Positions 27,659 through 37,216 are shown, counted from the first letter of the stretch. The stretch is 64,000 bases of DNA from Clostridia bacterium (GCA_017935675.1 JAGBHE010000037.1:1-64000); one strand, 5' to 3'. Made by a program: numbers and translations. The notes: generated by a model not told the origin, from the sequence alone.

Positions 27659-29410
27659 ATGAGAAAAATCAGCATAGTTCTTACCGCATGTTTTCTTCTT
27701 GCTTTTGCACAGACGGCTTATGCTGCCGAAACGGCGGATTATATGCCGTACATGTATGAGGATTTTGAGGATTTGACATTGGGTGTGGCAGATCCCGGCA
27801 TGACAGTGTCAGAGCCTGTTGAAGGCGGATACGGGAGAAGTGCCGGCGCTCTGAGAGTGACACAGAACGGTAATATGCGTGCCGTTTTATTTCCCATTGA
27901 TATGGAGATGGGCAGAAGCTATACCATTTCGATGAAGATTAAATTACTTGATGATATAATGGTCAATAACGGAAGCTTTGTCATGTACTTCAAAAGCCCT
28001 GACGGCTCCAAAACCGGCTATGTGCAGCCGGCATTTTCCGGAGTGGATTTTGCATCAAAGGAATGGGTTGAAGTCAGCGCCGGCTACACCTTTGATGGAA
28101 GGGCAAGGGTTGCCGGTGTGGGCAATATAGATGTTACGGGCGAGGGCGGAACAATCGAGCTTCGTATCGGAGACGGTAATCTTCAGGCAATAACAGGAGG
28201 AAGCTCATTTTCTTACCTTATTGATGATGTGTGCGTAAAGCCGGCGGATTTGGCTCCCTCACAGGTCCCGGACCGTGTTGACACTCCGCAGCCGGAGCCT
28301 GACCCCGAGGAGTTTTTAAACAAGGTTGTAAACGGTGATTTTACAGCTCCCTTAGACGGTACATGGACGCCGACAAATGCTGAAATTTTTGTTTCGGAGG
28401 ACGTTCCCGAAAACAGCGGATTTACAAATTCTCTTTATGTTAAGGAAACCGGCAACAACGGACGGTATGAGCAAAGCATAGAATTAAAGTCCGGAGAGAT
28501 GTATAAGCTTTCCTTCTGGGCAAAGGGAATCGGTGCAAAGGACGGAGTTTCGGTTGCAGGCTCTGAAATTGTTCCGAGATTTACAGATGAAGATGGAAAC
28601 ACTATAAGAATAACGGACGGCTCCCTCGTGTTTGCAGAGGAGTGGACGCAATATGAAAAAACCTTCACGGCTGAAGGAAATTATAAGGCGTTTCACTTTA
28701 TAACGGGTACAAACGGAAGAAACAGAACGGAGTATAATATAACGGGAATATCCATTAAAAAGGTAATTCCCGGTGACAGCGGCGGCGAAGACGATGATGA
28801 GCCCCTGTCATATACCACTCCGGAAATAAGAAATGTTTCCGTAAGCGGATATTTGACAGTCAATCAGACAATTGATATTACCTGTGAATATCTCGGGCAA
28901 AACGATAAAACAGGTCTTGTTCAGCTTTTCAAAAAAGCGGAGGACGGCGGCTGGGCAAGCATTATGAGAAGCGAATTTACAGATGTTGTAAGCTACACCT
29001 TTAAGGAATCGGATGCGAATCAGGAGCTTAAGCTTTTAATTGTTCCGATGGATACCACAGGTCAGACAGGCGGCTACAGGGAGAAGGAGCTTGGCTTGAT
29101 TTCATCAGAGCTTTCAATTGTTCCGTGCTTTACAAGCGGTATTTCGGGAACTGTAAGCGCTGATATTTATATCGGTAACTACGGAAATGAAGCAAATGTT
29201 GTAGGTATACTTGTTCTTCTTGATGAGGATAATACCTGCGTTGCATCAGCCTATGTGCATTCACAGACCTTTTTCGGAGAAACTGAAACAGTAACCGTAT
29301 CCGCAGAAAATCCCGGAAATATTGCTGTTAAAGCAAAGCTTTATTTGTGGGAGGGAACAAGCGATATAAATACAACAATGGTTCCTCTTGCAGACAGTAT
29401 AGAGCTTTAA
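27659..29410 (+). CDS. secreted protein with two CBM-like domains
   Basis: A 583-residue exported protein with signal peptide MRKISIVLTACFLLAFAQTA. Two CBM4/9-like domains lie at about 30-200 (YTISMKIKLLD) and 220-370 (VVNGDFTAPLDGTW, YKLSFWAKGIG, ITGISIKKVIP). A Pro/Glu/Asp-rich linker joins them. An Ig-like domain (about 385-480) and a terminal module (about 485-583) ending KLYLWEGTSDINTTMVPLAD complete it. The terminal module recurs at the C-termini of two other proteins here. No catalytic domain is visible, so it is probably a glycan-binding accessory protein. AAGGAGGAG precedes ATG 27659. Confidence 0.85.
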   Translation: MRKISIVLTACFLLAFAQTAYAAETADYMPYMYEDFEDLTLGVADPGMTVSEPVEGGYGRSAGALRVTQNGNMRAVLFPIDMEMGRSYTISMKIKLLDDIMVNNGSFVMYFKSPDGSKTGYVQPAFSGVDFASKEWVEVSAGYTFDGRARVAGVGNIDVTGEGGTIELRIGDGNLQAITGGSSFSYLIDDVCVKPADLAPSQVPDRVDTPQPEPDPEEFLNKVVNGDFTAPLDGTWTPTNAEIFVSEDVPENSGFTNSLYVKETGNNGRYEQSIELKSGEMYKLSFWAKGIGAKDGVSVAGSEIVPRFTDEDGNTIRITDGSLVFAEEWTQYEKTFTAEGNYKAFHFITGTNGRNRTEYNITGISIKKVIPGDSGGEDDDEPLSYTTPEIRNVSVSGYLTVNQTIDITCEYLGQNDKTGLVQLFKKAEDGGWASIMRSEFTDVVSYTFKESDANQELKLLIVPMDTTGQTGGYREKELGLISSELSIVPCFTSGISGTVSADIYIGNYGNEANVVGILVLLDEDNTCVASAYVHSQTFFGETETVTVSAENPGNIAVKAKLYLWEGTSDINTTMVPLADSIEL

Positions 29411-29498
29411 AAGACGGCATGCATCTGTAATGAAAAGTAGATTTAGCCGGATTCCGGCTTGTCGATAAAGGAAAACTAAAATTAAGGAGGAAACGGAA

Positions 29499-32420
29499 AT
29501 GAAAATGAAGAAAATTTTAAGTGCTGTTTTAGCGTCAGCTATGGTACTGTCTCTTGTATCGGTGCAGACAACAGCGCAGGCAGCTCCCGCAGTATCAAGT
29601 GTTGCCTATATCGGTGACGCATCATCAAATGCCGGATGGCAGGCACAGCTTACAAGCGACTTGGGCGCTGAGGCTGCATATACGGCAGCAGAAAGCATGA
29701 GAGATGCAATGCTCAATTTGCCTCAAATAAAACAGGCGAATCCCGATATGGTGGTAATTGATGCGTCAATTGCCGGAGCAGGTGAGGAAAAGTTCTTTGA
29801 AAGCGTATTGCTTACGATTCAGAGCTTTGACAAAACTCCGTATGTTGCAATTGTTTCGGAGTCAAGTAATGAGGCATCGTTTAATTACACGGAGAGCTTA
29901 GCGGTTAATTTTGACGTTGACTGGATTTGCCTTGAGGATTTGGGCGAGGCGGATTCTGTTATGAATGAGCTTACATATAAACCTATAGGTGCTCCGAAGC
30001 CCGGTAAAAAGCTTTCGTCATATTCAAGTGTTGTTGACCCTGAATTAAAATACAGCGGCACGATAACAGATGAAACCAAGAAGATAATGGTATACGGCGA
30101 GTATGTTATGATTAAAACCGGCGCAGCCTCCGGTAAATATTCGGTAAAAATAAATAACATAAACTCGTCATCGGATATTGCCTCAAGTGACGGTGTGACA
30201 TTTTATAAAGACCGTCTCGGCAAAGTGAATTGGAGTGAGGTTGTAATTACTGCGACAGGAACAGTTGACATTCTCGGTGTATATTCAGACGCCGTTCCTG
30301 AAACAGATGTTATAAAGCTCGGATTTGAGGATAATGACATCACAGTCCTCAGACCTTATGACGCTAATATGAGCTGGGAATCAAATGTTGACGGAGACGC
30401 GGCAGTTCGCACAAAGAAAACAAGAAATACAGGTGATGTAGACGTAGCCGTAAAGCTGAATTTTGGCGTGGAATATAAAATCTCGGCAAAGGTTAAGCCC
30501 ATTTCCGATTTTACGGACATTATGATTCATAAGAAGCAATTACGAACCGATGCGGAGGGGTATTTAACGACAGGATCGGGATTTGCAAGCACTGCTGTAA
30601 AGGTTACGCCCGGCGAATGGACTGAGATAAGCACAACCTTTATCCCTGAGCAAAAGGTATATGTAGGCGGCGGTAAATATGCTGAGGACGGCACTGAATA
30701 CTGTCAGATAGCCTTCCGGGGAGGCCCCGGCGATAACAGCAACACCGATGCGGAATTTTATATTGATGATATTGTGATTGAAAAGGTTATTCCTTCCGAA
30801 AAATTATATAGCTTTGACATTGATTTTGAGAATAAAAGTGCAGCTCCCGGTTATCTTAATACAGGCGATAAGGTGACTGCAAGCTATGTTGAGGGTGCAG
30901 GTGAGGACGGCGGCACAGTTGTCCAGTTTACCGGTCCGTCATCTGAAATGGTAAGAGTAAATGATTTCTATCTCACGCCGAACAGATATTATACAATCAG
31001 CTATAAGATAAGGGGAATAAGTGATAACAGCGTCGGTCTTTATCCTTTGCTTTTTGCCGAAAGGGCAGGTAAATTAAAAAGAAGCAACGGCGATGATGCG
31101 TCGATTTATCCGAATACCGGAAATTACCCGTGTCTTTCCGGAGCACAGATATCAAAAGAGTGGCAAACAGTAACGTATACCTATCATCCCACGGCAGAAT
31201 ATTCTGATTATGAGGGACGGACAAATATGTATTTCAGACTGTGCACTGCAAACTCAGCCGGTGCCTATTTTAATGATTCGGCAATAATTCAGCTTGACGA
31301 TTTCAAGGTAATTCCTGAGGATTTGATTTACGGCGGAGACTTTGAAGGAAATGTCAGTCCGGATAACAAGAGGTATGCAGCTCAGGTCGCCTTTGAAAGC
31401 ATAACCGGAATGGACGGGAATCCCACAAAGGCGCTTAAATGGGGCTTTAATACCGATGCCAGCGAATTGTACTGGTATTTGGCTTGCCGGCCGGGAAAGA
31501 AATACAGATTCAGCTTTGATTATAAGGCGGCGGAGGGAAATTCGTTTACTGTATCGCCTATTTTACACTATGCGACAAGTAAAATTAAAGACGCAAACGG
31601 AGAGACAATCCCTTACACCGGTAAAGGCTTTATATATCTGACAAATGCAAAGACTGCGGAGGCTGAATGGCAAACTCTTACCGCGGAGTTTGTATATGAG
31701 GATGCGTACGGCTTTGTCGTATCACCGTCTCTGTGGCTGAGGGCCGGAACAAAGGATGCTGCCAATAAAGAAGGCGCTGTATATCTTGATAATCTGAAGC
31801 TTGTTGAGGTTCCTTATATTGATAATATAAATGCCGCTGAGCTTAGCTTCGGTAAAAGGACGGCTGTAACCTTTGCTGATAACATAGGCGGTAACATGGG
31901 ATATATTTATAAAGTATATTCAGATGACGCAATTTATGCAAGCGGTTATACAAAGTCTCCCGCCTTCAGCTTCAATAACTATGCCGCATACGGAAAAAAG
32001 CTTTATGCGGATATTCAGTATATTGATTCGGAAGGCAATATATCTGCTCCTTGTACCGGAGAGCTTGGCTTGGTAACGGGCGGGGATGTTAAGTTTTCTG
32101 CGGAGGCAGGCTTTGCGACAACGGTCAATGATTTCTATGACGGAAAGGTTATCGGAAAGGCATTAATTCAGAATGATGAGAATACAAAGACAGTAATGCT
32201 CGGAATTGCTGTTTATGAAATCGATGACGCCGGAAATGAAATAAGAATTTTGTCTTTTGATACAACCGACTGCAATCTTGCTCCGTATGAAGAAAAAAGC
32301 TTTACAGTAGAGCCGAAAGCGATTGATGCGGATAAGAATCTATCCGCAAAGGTGTTTGTTTGGGATTCATTAACAGGCCTTACACCTTGCTGCTCTGCAA
32401 GCAAAATGAATAATCTTTAA
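29499..32420 (+). CDS. secreted multi-CBM protein with degenerate SGNH-like domain
   Basis: A 973-residue exported protein with a signal peptide at 1-29 (MVLSLVSVQTTAQAA). The N-terminal domain (about 32-265) resembles an SGNH esterase: YIGDAS (37-42) at the GDS block and PDMVVIDASIAG (82-93) at the Asn block. Both catalytic positions appear lost. Three CBM4/9-like jelly-rolls follow at about 275-430, 435-610 and 610-775 (YKISAKVKPIS, YTISYKIRGIS, YRFSFDYKAAE). Then come an Ig-like domain and a terminal module ending KVFVWDSLTGLTPCC. The protein is probably glycan-binding rather than catalytic. AAGGAGG sits 9 nt before ATG 29499. It is located immediately upstream of the sugar importer genes. 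Confidence 0.82.
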   Translation: MKMKKILSAVLASAMVLSLVSVQTTAQAAPAVSSVAYIGDASSNAGWQAQLTSDLGAEAAYTAAESMRDAMLNLPQIKQANPDMVVIDASIAGAGEEKFFESVLLTIQSFDKTPYVAIVSESSNEASFNYTESLAVNFDVDWICLEDLGEADSVMNELTYKPIGAPKPGKKLSSYSSVVDPELKYSGTITDETKKIMVYGEYVMIKTGAASGKYSVKINNINSSSDIASSDGVTFYKDRLGKVNWSEVVITATGTVDILGVYSDAVPETDVIKLGFEDNDITVLRPYDANMSWESNVDGDAAVRTKKTRNTGDVDVAVKLNFGVEYKISAKVKPISDFTDIMIHKKQLRTDAEGYLTTGSGFASTAVKVTPGEWTEISTTFIPEQKVYVGGGKYAEDGTEYCQIAFRGGPGDNSNTDAEFYIDDIVIEKVIPSEKLYSFDIDFENKSAAPGYLNTGDKVTASYVEGAGEDGGTVVQFTGPSSEMVRVNDFYLTPNRYYTISYKIRGISDNSVGLYPLLFAERAGKLKRSNGDDASIYPNTGNYPCLSGAQISKEWQTVTYTYHPTAEYSDYEGRTNMYFRLCTANSAGAYFNDSAIIQLDDFKVIPEDLIYGGDFEGNVSPDNKRYAAQVAFESITGMDGNPTKALKWGFNTDASELYWYLACRPGKKYRFSFDYKAAEGNSFTVSPILHYATSKIKDANGETIPYTGKGFIYLTNAKTAEAEWQTLTAEFVYEDAYGFVVSPSLWLRAGTKDAANKEGAVYLDNLKLVEVPYIDNINAAELSFGKRTAVTFADNIGGNMGYIYKVYSDDAIYASGYTKSPAFSFNNYAAYGKKLYADIQYIDSEGNISAPCTGELGLVTGGDVKFSAEAGFATTVNDFYDGKVIGKALIQNDENTKTVMLGIAVYEIDDAGNEIRILSFDTTDCNLAPYEEKSFTVEPKAIDADKNLSAKVFVWDSLTGLTPCCSASKMNNL

Positions 32421-32453
32421 TATTTATTCATAAGAGAGAAAGGACATAATTTT

Positions 32454-34055
32454 ATGAAAAAGAAAATATTGGCGCTTACGGCGCTTTTAGCGGCAGCTGC
32501 AGCCCTTACGGGCTGCGGCGGCAAAACCGATCAGGCTGCCGACGGAGGCAAAATGACAATTTCATGGCTTGGTGTTCCGTATAACAGCTCTGCACAGGAG
32601 GGAACAGACGCCGAGCTTATGCTGGAAGAAAAGTTTAATGTTGAAATTAAGCCGATTTTCTATGCATCTGCAAATTACAATGATAAAAAAACAATGCTTA
32701 TGGCAGGCGGTGAAACTCCCGATATTATATATGAAATGGATCCTTCAAATGTTGTGGCAGACGCAGAACAGGGATTTCTTTCGAGTGTTGATTATAAAAC
32801 TATTGCAAAAACAGCTCCGACGGTGTATAATGTAATTAAGGAAAATGCTCCTAAGGCATGGCTTTATTCAAGGGTTGAGGATGAAAACTACGGTATTCCA
32901 AATCTTAATTACGGAAATATGCTTGGAAGACTCGGTGTGTGGAGAATGGATTGGCTTAAAAAGGTTGGTATAGATAAAGTGCCCGAGACGATTGAAGAAA
33001 TGCATGATGCGCTTTATAAAATCACCTTCAGCGATCCTGACGGCAACGGTAAAAAAGACACATACGGAATGACAGGAGATATAACAAACTGGCACACAAT
33101 GTTCACGGAGGTTTTCGGCGCTTACGGAGTTTTGCCGTACAATTGGATGGAGCAGGACGGAAAGGTGATTTACGGAGGCTTTGCCGACGGAATAACGGAT
33201 GCAATCGACACGATTTCAGCATGGTATAAGGAGGGGATTATTCATCCCGACTTTATAACAGATAATGTTTTTGAAAGCGGCAAGGAGAAATTTACAAGCG
33301 GAAATGTAGGCTATATCAACCAGAACGGCGGGTATATTGACCCTGCAAGCACAACAACCATTGCAGCGGTAACAAAGCAGATTTATCCCGAGGCTGAGGT
33401 TGTAAGCTCCAAGTTTGTAAAGGGCCCGGACGGCAAGAGCGGAACGCAGAGCTGGGGCGCTCCCTGCCATATAGTATGTTTCGGTGCGCAGCTTCAAAAG
33501 GATGAGGCTAAGCTTCAGAAAATTCTTGAAATTTTTGAGGGAACCATTTCTGACGCCGAATTTCTTCAGAATTTAAAAATGGGCAAGGAAGGCGAAATAT
33601 GGCAGTTAAGGGATAAAGAAAAGGGCTTTAAGGCAGGCTTTGACTGGATAACTCCTTATGACGATAATTCCAAGAGAACTAATTCCTGTATTGACAACTC
33701 CTTTGGAAGCCCATCCTTCTTCGTACCGGTAACACCTTCAATGGAGGTATATAAAGACCACATTATGGCGGATCAGGAAGCGTTTACGGAGGAATATAAA
33801 ATGATGGAAAACGGTCTTACAGACGCGTTTTTAAAGCCGGACACACTTCCTTCGTCAGCGGATTGCTTTGCGGATCTTCGCACACAGCAGATTAACATTC
33901 TTGTTAAGGCAATAAAGGGCGAAATTTCATCCGCGGATTATCTTTCAGAATTCCGTGCAGCCTGGGAAAAGGGCGGCGGGCTTAAGCTTGAGGAGGAGGC
34001 AAAGGAGCTCAGCTCAACAATTGATACCATTGTTAAAGAAGTAGAGGCTGATTAA
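32454..34055 (+). CDS. extracellular sugar-binding lipoprotein of an LplA/YtcQ-type ABC importer
   Basis: A 533-residue solute-binding lipoprotein. Signal peptide and lipobox are MKKKILALTALLAAAAALTGC, with Cys as lipid anchor. The mature part has the family-1 sugar-binding fold (MTISWLGVPYNSS, GGETPDIIYEMDPSN, WRMDWLKKVGIDKVPETIEE, then DPDGNGKKDTYG). Members LplA and YtcQ of Bacillus import complex or uronic oligosaccharides, and YtcQ is genetically linked to the GH105 enzyme YteR. The same arrangement of GH105, binding protein and two permeases here points to unsaturated rhamnogalacturonan oligosaccharides as substrate. A hairpin lies between this gene and the first permease and may reduce read-through. 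Confidence 0.92.
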   Translation: MKKKILALTALLAAAAALTGCGGKTDQAADGGKMTISWLGVPYNSSAQEGTDAELMLEEKFNVEIKPIFYASANYNDKKTMLMAGGETPDIIYEMDPSNVVADAEQGFLSSVDYKTIAKTAPTVYNVIKENAPKAWLYSRVEDENYGIPNLNYGNMLGRLGVWRMDWLKKVGIDKVPETIEEMHDALYKITFSDPDGNGKKDTYGMTGDITNWHTMFTEVFGAYGVLPYNWMEQDGKVIYGGFADGITDAIDTISAWYKEGIIHPDFITDNVFESGKEKFTSGNVGYINQNGGYIDPASTTTIAAVTKQIYPEAEVVSSKFVKGPDGKSGTQSWGAPCHIVCFGAQLQKDEAKLQKILEIFEGTISDAEFLQNLKMGKEGEIWQLRDKEKGFKAGFDWITPYDDNSKRTNSCIDNSFGSPSFFVPVTPSMEVYKDHIMADQEAFTEEYKMMENGLTDAFLKPDTLPSSADCFADLRTQQINILVKAIKGEISSADYLSEFRAAWEKGGGLKLEEEAKELSSTIDTIVKEVEAD

Positions 34056-34067
34056 GCTGATTCATAC

Positions 34068-34107
34068 GCAGTCTGCGGAGATTTTTCTCCGCAGGCCTGC
34101 AGTTTTT
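34068..34107 (+). terminator. attenuator-like hairpin between binding protein and permease genes
   Basis: CTGCGGAG (34073-34080) pairs with CTCCGCAG (34087-34094). Outer GCAG/CTGC pairs extend the stem, and AGTTTTT follows. It probably makes the binding protein more abundant than the permeases. Confidence 0.7.
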
Positions 34108-34124
34108 GCAAAGGGAATGAAAAT

Positions 34125-35069
34125 ATGAAAACTTCAAAAAATAAAAACACTGCCGCTCGAAAGAATTCAACTCTTGCGGCATACAAAAAGCATTATCAGA
34201 TAGTTCTCATGCTCGTCCCGGGCATAATTTTGCTTATTTTATTTAATTATGTGCCTATGGCAGGTATTCTTATTGCATTTAAGGATTATAAATTCCTTCA
34301 TGGTATATTCGGAAGTGAATGGGTGGGCATGGAGCATTTTTCAAAGCTCTTTGCCGTAGATAATTTCGGACATATCATTATGAACACTTTAAGTATCAGT
34401 GTTTATAAGCTTCTGATCGGTTTTCCGGCACCGATCATTCTGGCGCTTTTGCTGAATGAGCTTAGACTTCAGAAGCTTAAGAATGTACTTCAGACATGTA
34501 CATATCTTCCGCATTTTTTCTCATGGGTTGTTCTTGCCGGAATATTTAAAATGATATTCTCAAATACCGGACCTGTGAACTCAATATTAATGGCAGCCGG
34601 CGTTGATAAACCGCTTGAATTTTTCAGTAACGGAACACTGTTTCGCGGAATGATTATCGGCACTTCTGTATGGCAGGGACTGGGCTGGGGTGCGATCGTG
34701 TATCTTGCAGCTCTTTCCGGCGTTGATGAATCCCTTTATGAGGCGGCATATATCGACGGCGCGAATCGCTGGAAGCAGACAATCCATATCAGTATACCGT
34801 GCATAATTCCGACTATTATAACAGTATTTATTCTCAATGTGGGAAATGTACTGAATGCCGGTTATGACCAGATTTATAATATGTATAACCCGACTGTTTA
34901 TGAAACAGCCGATATTATAGAAACCTATGTTATGAGAGCATTGACAAAGATGGATTACGGCGTTGGTACTGCGGCAGGTCTTTTTAAGTCCGTAATCGGA
35001 ATGATTCTTGTTCTTACAGCGAACTTCATTTCAAATAAGCTGAGCGATGATACGCTCGGTATAATGTAG
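34125..35069 (+). CDS. sugar ABC transporter permease, LplB/YteP-like
   Basis: A 314-residue inner membrane permease with about six transmembrane helices. It carries the EAA loop that docks the ATPase (EAAYIDGANRWKQTIHISIP, about 206-225). The N-terminal opening with QIVLMLVPGIILLILFNYVP and VGMEHFSKLF is typical of LplB/YteP permeases in polysaccharide-use loci. It partners the binding lipoprotein upstream and the second permease 16 bp downstream. No ATP-binding subunit is encoded nearby, as is common for this class, which shares an MsmK/UgpC-type ATPase encoded elsewhere. GGGAATG precedes ATG 34125. Confidence 0.93.
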   Translation: MKTSKNKNTAARKNSTLAAYKKHYQIVLMLVPGIILLILFNYVPMAGILIAFKDYKFLHGIFGSEWVGMEHFSKLFAVDNFGHIIMNTLSISVYKLLIGFPAPIILALLLNELRLQKLKNVLQTCTYLPHFFSWVVLAGIFKMIFSNTGPVNSILMAAGVDKPLEFFSNGTLFRGMIIGTSVWQGLGWGAIVYLAALSGVDESLYEAAYIDGANRWKQTIHISIPCIIPTIITVFILNVGNVLNAGYDQIYNMYNPTVYETADIIETYVMRALTKMDYGVGTAAGLFKSVIGMILVLTANFISNKLSDDTLGIM

Positions 35070-35085
35070 GAGGGGGGATGAATTC

Positions 35086-35961
35086 ATGAAGCGTACACGC
35101 GGCGAAAAAATATTTAACGTATGCAATATTATTATATTATCATTGCTTGCGTTCACGACATTATATCCGTTTCTTTATACTCTTTCCATATCCTTAAGCT
35201 CGGCGGCTGAGGCGTCAAGAGGCGGTTTTCACCTTTATCCGAAGGGTGTTAATTTCGTGGCGTATAAGATGGTTTTCAAAAACGCCGATTTGCTTATTGC
35301 ATATGGGAATACGATTTTCAGAACCGTTGCCGGAACTCTCATTTCTCTTCTTGTATGCTGCTTTTACGGCTATGCACTTTCGCGCCCCGAACTTCCCCAC
35401 AAGAAATTTTATACAACATTTCTTGTATTCACGATGCTTTTCAGCGGAGGGGCAGTGCCTATATATCTTACGCTTAAGAGATATGCGCTTATTGACAACA
35501 GATGGGTTTATATTTTGCCCACAATTATGAGTGCGTATAACATAATAGTTGCAAGATCATTCTTTATGTCGATTCCGAACAGTTTGAATGAATCGGCTAA
35601 AATTGACGGCGCAAATGAGTTTTGTATCTTTTTTAGGATTATAGTTCCTCTTTCAAAGCCTATTATAATGACCCTTGCGCTTTTTGTGGCGGTAATGCAT
35701 TGGAACTCATGGTATGATTCTTTGATGTATATAACGAGCAATAATAAGATAGTTGTGCAGCTTCTTCTGCAGAGAATTGTTCAGGAGAACGATGTCCAGC
35801 AGATGACGCAGCAGATGCTGAATCCCGACCAGACTCAGTTTACATCGGAAACAGTAAAGTCAGCAACGATTATTGTAGCTATTCTTCCGATACTTGTATT
35901 CTATCCTTTTATCCAAAAGTATTTTACAAAGGGTATGATGCTTGGAGCGGTAAAGGGTTAA
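35086..35961 (+). CDS. sugar ABC transporter permease, LplC/YtcP-like
   Basis: A 291-residue permease with about six transmembrane helices and an EAA loop (ESAKIDGANEFCIFFRIIVP, about 183-202). TLYPFLYTLSISLSSAAEAS and HLYPKGVNFVAYKMVF near the N-terminus and QKYFTKGMMLGAVKG at the very end are characteristic of the LplC/YtcP group. It forms the heterodimeric channel with the preceding permease. AGGAGGGGGG precedes ATG 35086. It is the last gene of the plus-strand locus and is followed by a bidirectional terminator. Confidence 0.93.
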   Translation: MKRTRGEKIFNVCNIIILSLLAFTTLYPFLYTLSISLSSAAEASRGGFHLYPKGVNFVAYKMVFKNADLLIAYGNTIFRTVAGTLISLLVCCFYGYALSRPELPHKKFYTTFLVFTMLFSGGAVPIYLTLKRYALIDNRWVYILPTIMSAYNIIVARSFFMSIPNSLNESAKIDGANEFCIFFRIIVPLSKPIIMTLALFVAVMHWNSWYDSLMYITSNNKIVVQLLLQRIVQENDVQQMTQQMLNPDQTQFTSETVKSATIIVAILPILVFYPFIQKYFTKGMMLGAVKG

Positions 35962-36006
35962 AAAAAACGGCAGCCTGCTTTTAGCCGGGCTGCCGGATTT
36001 TTTATC
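35961..36006. terminator. bidirectional terminator
   Basis: CGGCAGCC (35968-35975) pairs with GGCTGCCG (35988-35995), with A-run on the left and T-run on the right. It serves both the importer operon and the convergent PFK gene. Confidence 0.92.
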
Positions 36007-37216
36007 TTACTTCAAATTCAATTCTGCCGCCGTTATATATTATTTTCGGCTGACCGGAAATCAGGGGAGAGGCATATTTTATAAATTCATCTGTTACAAA
36101 AAATCCGTTTTTTGAAATCATTTCTTCGGGAATTTTCTTTTCCCTGTTGGCTACGAGACTTATGTCAAAGCTTGTGATATAGGGTTCATAATCCGCACCG
36201 CTTTTTCTGAGAATTCCAACCATAACGCCTGTCTCGCCCTCCGAAGCAAGCCTTGCACCCTCAGCACCCTGAAGAAAAGATTCATCAATATCGCATAGGG
36301 ATGCTGTTTCGGAATTACAGCGCTGCAGGGTGCTGAATTCAATAGAGCGTGTTTTAATGCCGAGATTTTCGCTTATAATATGCTCAATATACCGTCCTAC
36401 GCCTCCAAGAGCCGCATGTCTGAAGCCGTCTGCTGCCGCTGTGGATTTTGCAAGCCCGGAAAGAATATAATCACCGTTTCTGCCCCGTATTCCCTCCGAC
36501 ACCGCTATAATGGTTGAGTTTTTCTCTTCTATGGTTTTTTCGACATGCGTCAGAAAATCCGAGGTATCAAAGAGAACCTCCGGCAGACAGATTATGTCAA
36601 CGGGCGATAAATGATTATCGTTTGCAAGGGAAGCGGCGGCTGTAAGCCAGCCTGCGTTTCTGCCCATTATTTCAGCAACGATTACGGATTTCATATCATA
36701 TACACAGGTATCAAGCGCAAGCTGGCGTATTGAATTTACTATGTATTTTGCTGCGCTTCCGTAGCCGGGGGTGTGGTCCGTGAGCACAAGATCATTATCT
36801 ATGGTTTTCGGAACACCTATAACGGCAACATTTTTTCCGTTTTCAGCCCCATATCTGCTGAGCTTTTCTACAGTATCCATGGAATCGTTTCCGCCGATGT
36901 AGATAAATGCGCTTATTTTATGCTTCTCAAACACCTTGAAAATCTGCTCATAAACCTCACCCTCGTCCGGAAGCTTGTGACGGCACGAGCCGAGATATGA
37001 GGACGGTGTTTGTTTAAGAAGCCGTATTCTTTCAGGAGCGCGGAATTTTTCCATGCCTATAAAATTTTCTTCAAGGACGCCGTCTATTCCGTTAATGCTT
37101 CCGAGAACGCCTGTGAATTTCCCATAGTGCAGCGCGTAATCAACAACGCCTGCAAGAGAAGCATTAATTGCCGCTGTCGGACCTCCTGATTGTCCTATAA
37201 GTAAATTTCTTTCCAT
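36002..37216 (-). CDS. pfp: pyrophosphate-dependent 6-phosphofructokinase
   Basis: A 404-residue PfkA-family enzyme that interconverts fructose-6-phosphate and fructose-1,6-bisphosphate. The phosphoryl donor can be judged from two positions: GGND (108-111) has Asp where ATP enzymes have Gly, and PKTIDND (136-142) has Lys in place of Gly. That pair is diagnostic of PPi-dependent PFK. The MGRNAGWL substrate motif is also present. The length fits the PPi-PFK class of clostridia. It ends the minus-strand housekeeping run and probably has its own promoter in the 90-bp gap after rsmE. An AAAGGGG lies 14 nt from the start. It saves ATP in glycolysis, consistent with the other PPi enzymes here. Confidence 0.95.
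   Translation of the reverse strand: MERNLLIGQSGGPTAAINASLAGVVDYALHYGKFTGVLGSINGIDGVLEENFIGMEKFRAPERIRLLKQTPSSYLGSCRHKLPDEGEVYEQIFKVFEKHKISAFIYIGGNDSMDTVEKLSRYGAENGKNVAVIGVPKTIDNDLVLTDHTPGYGSAAKYIVNSIRQLALDTCVYDMKSVIVAEIMGRNAGWLTAAASLANDNHLSPVDIICLPEVLFDTSDFLTHVEKTIEEKNSTIIAVSEGIRGRNGDYILSGLAKSTAAADGFRHAALGGVGRYIEHIISENLGIKTRSIEFSTLQRCNSETASLCDIDESFLQGAEGARLASEGETGVMVGILRKSGADYEPYITSFDISLVANREKKIPEEMISKNGFFVTDEFIKYASPLISGQPKIIYNGGRIEFEVR

Noticed and set aside
36002..37216. ATP-dependent PFK
   Set aside because: Asp in GGND and Lys in PKTIDND are the PPi-type residues; ATP enzymes have Gly at both positions.
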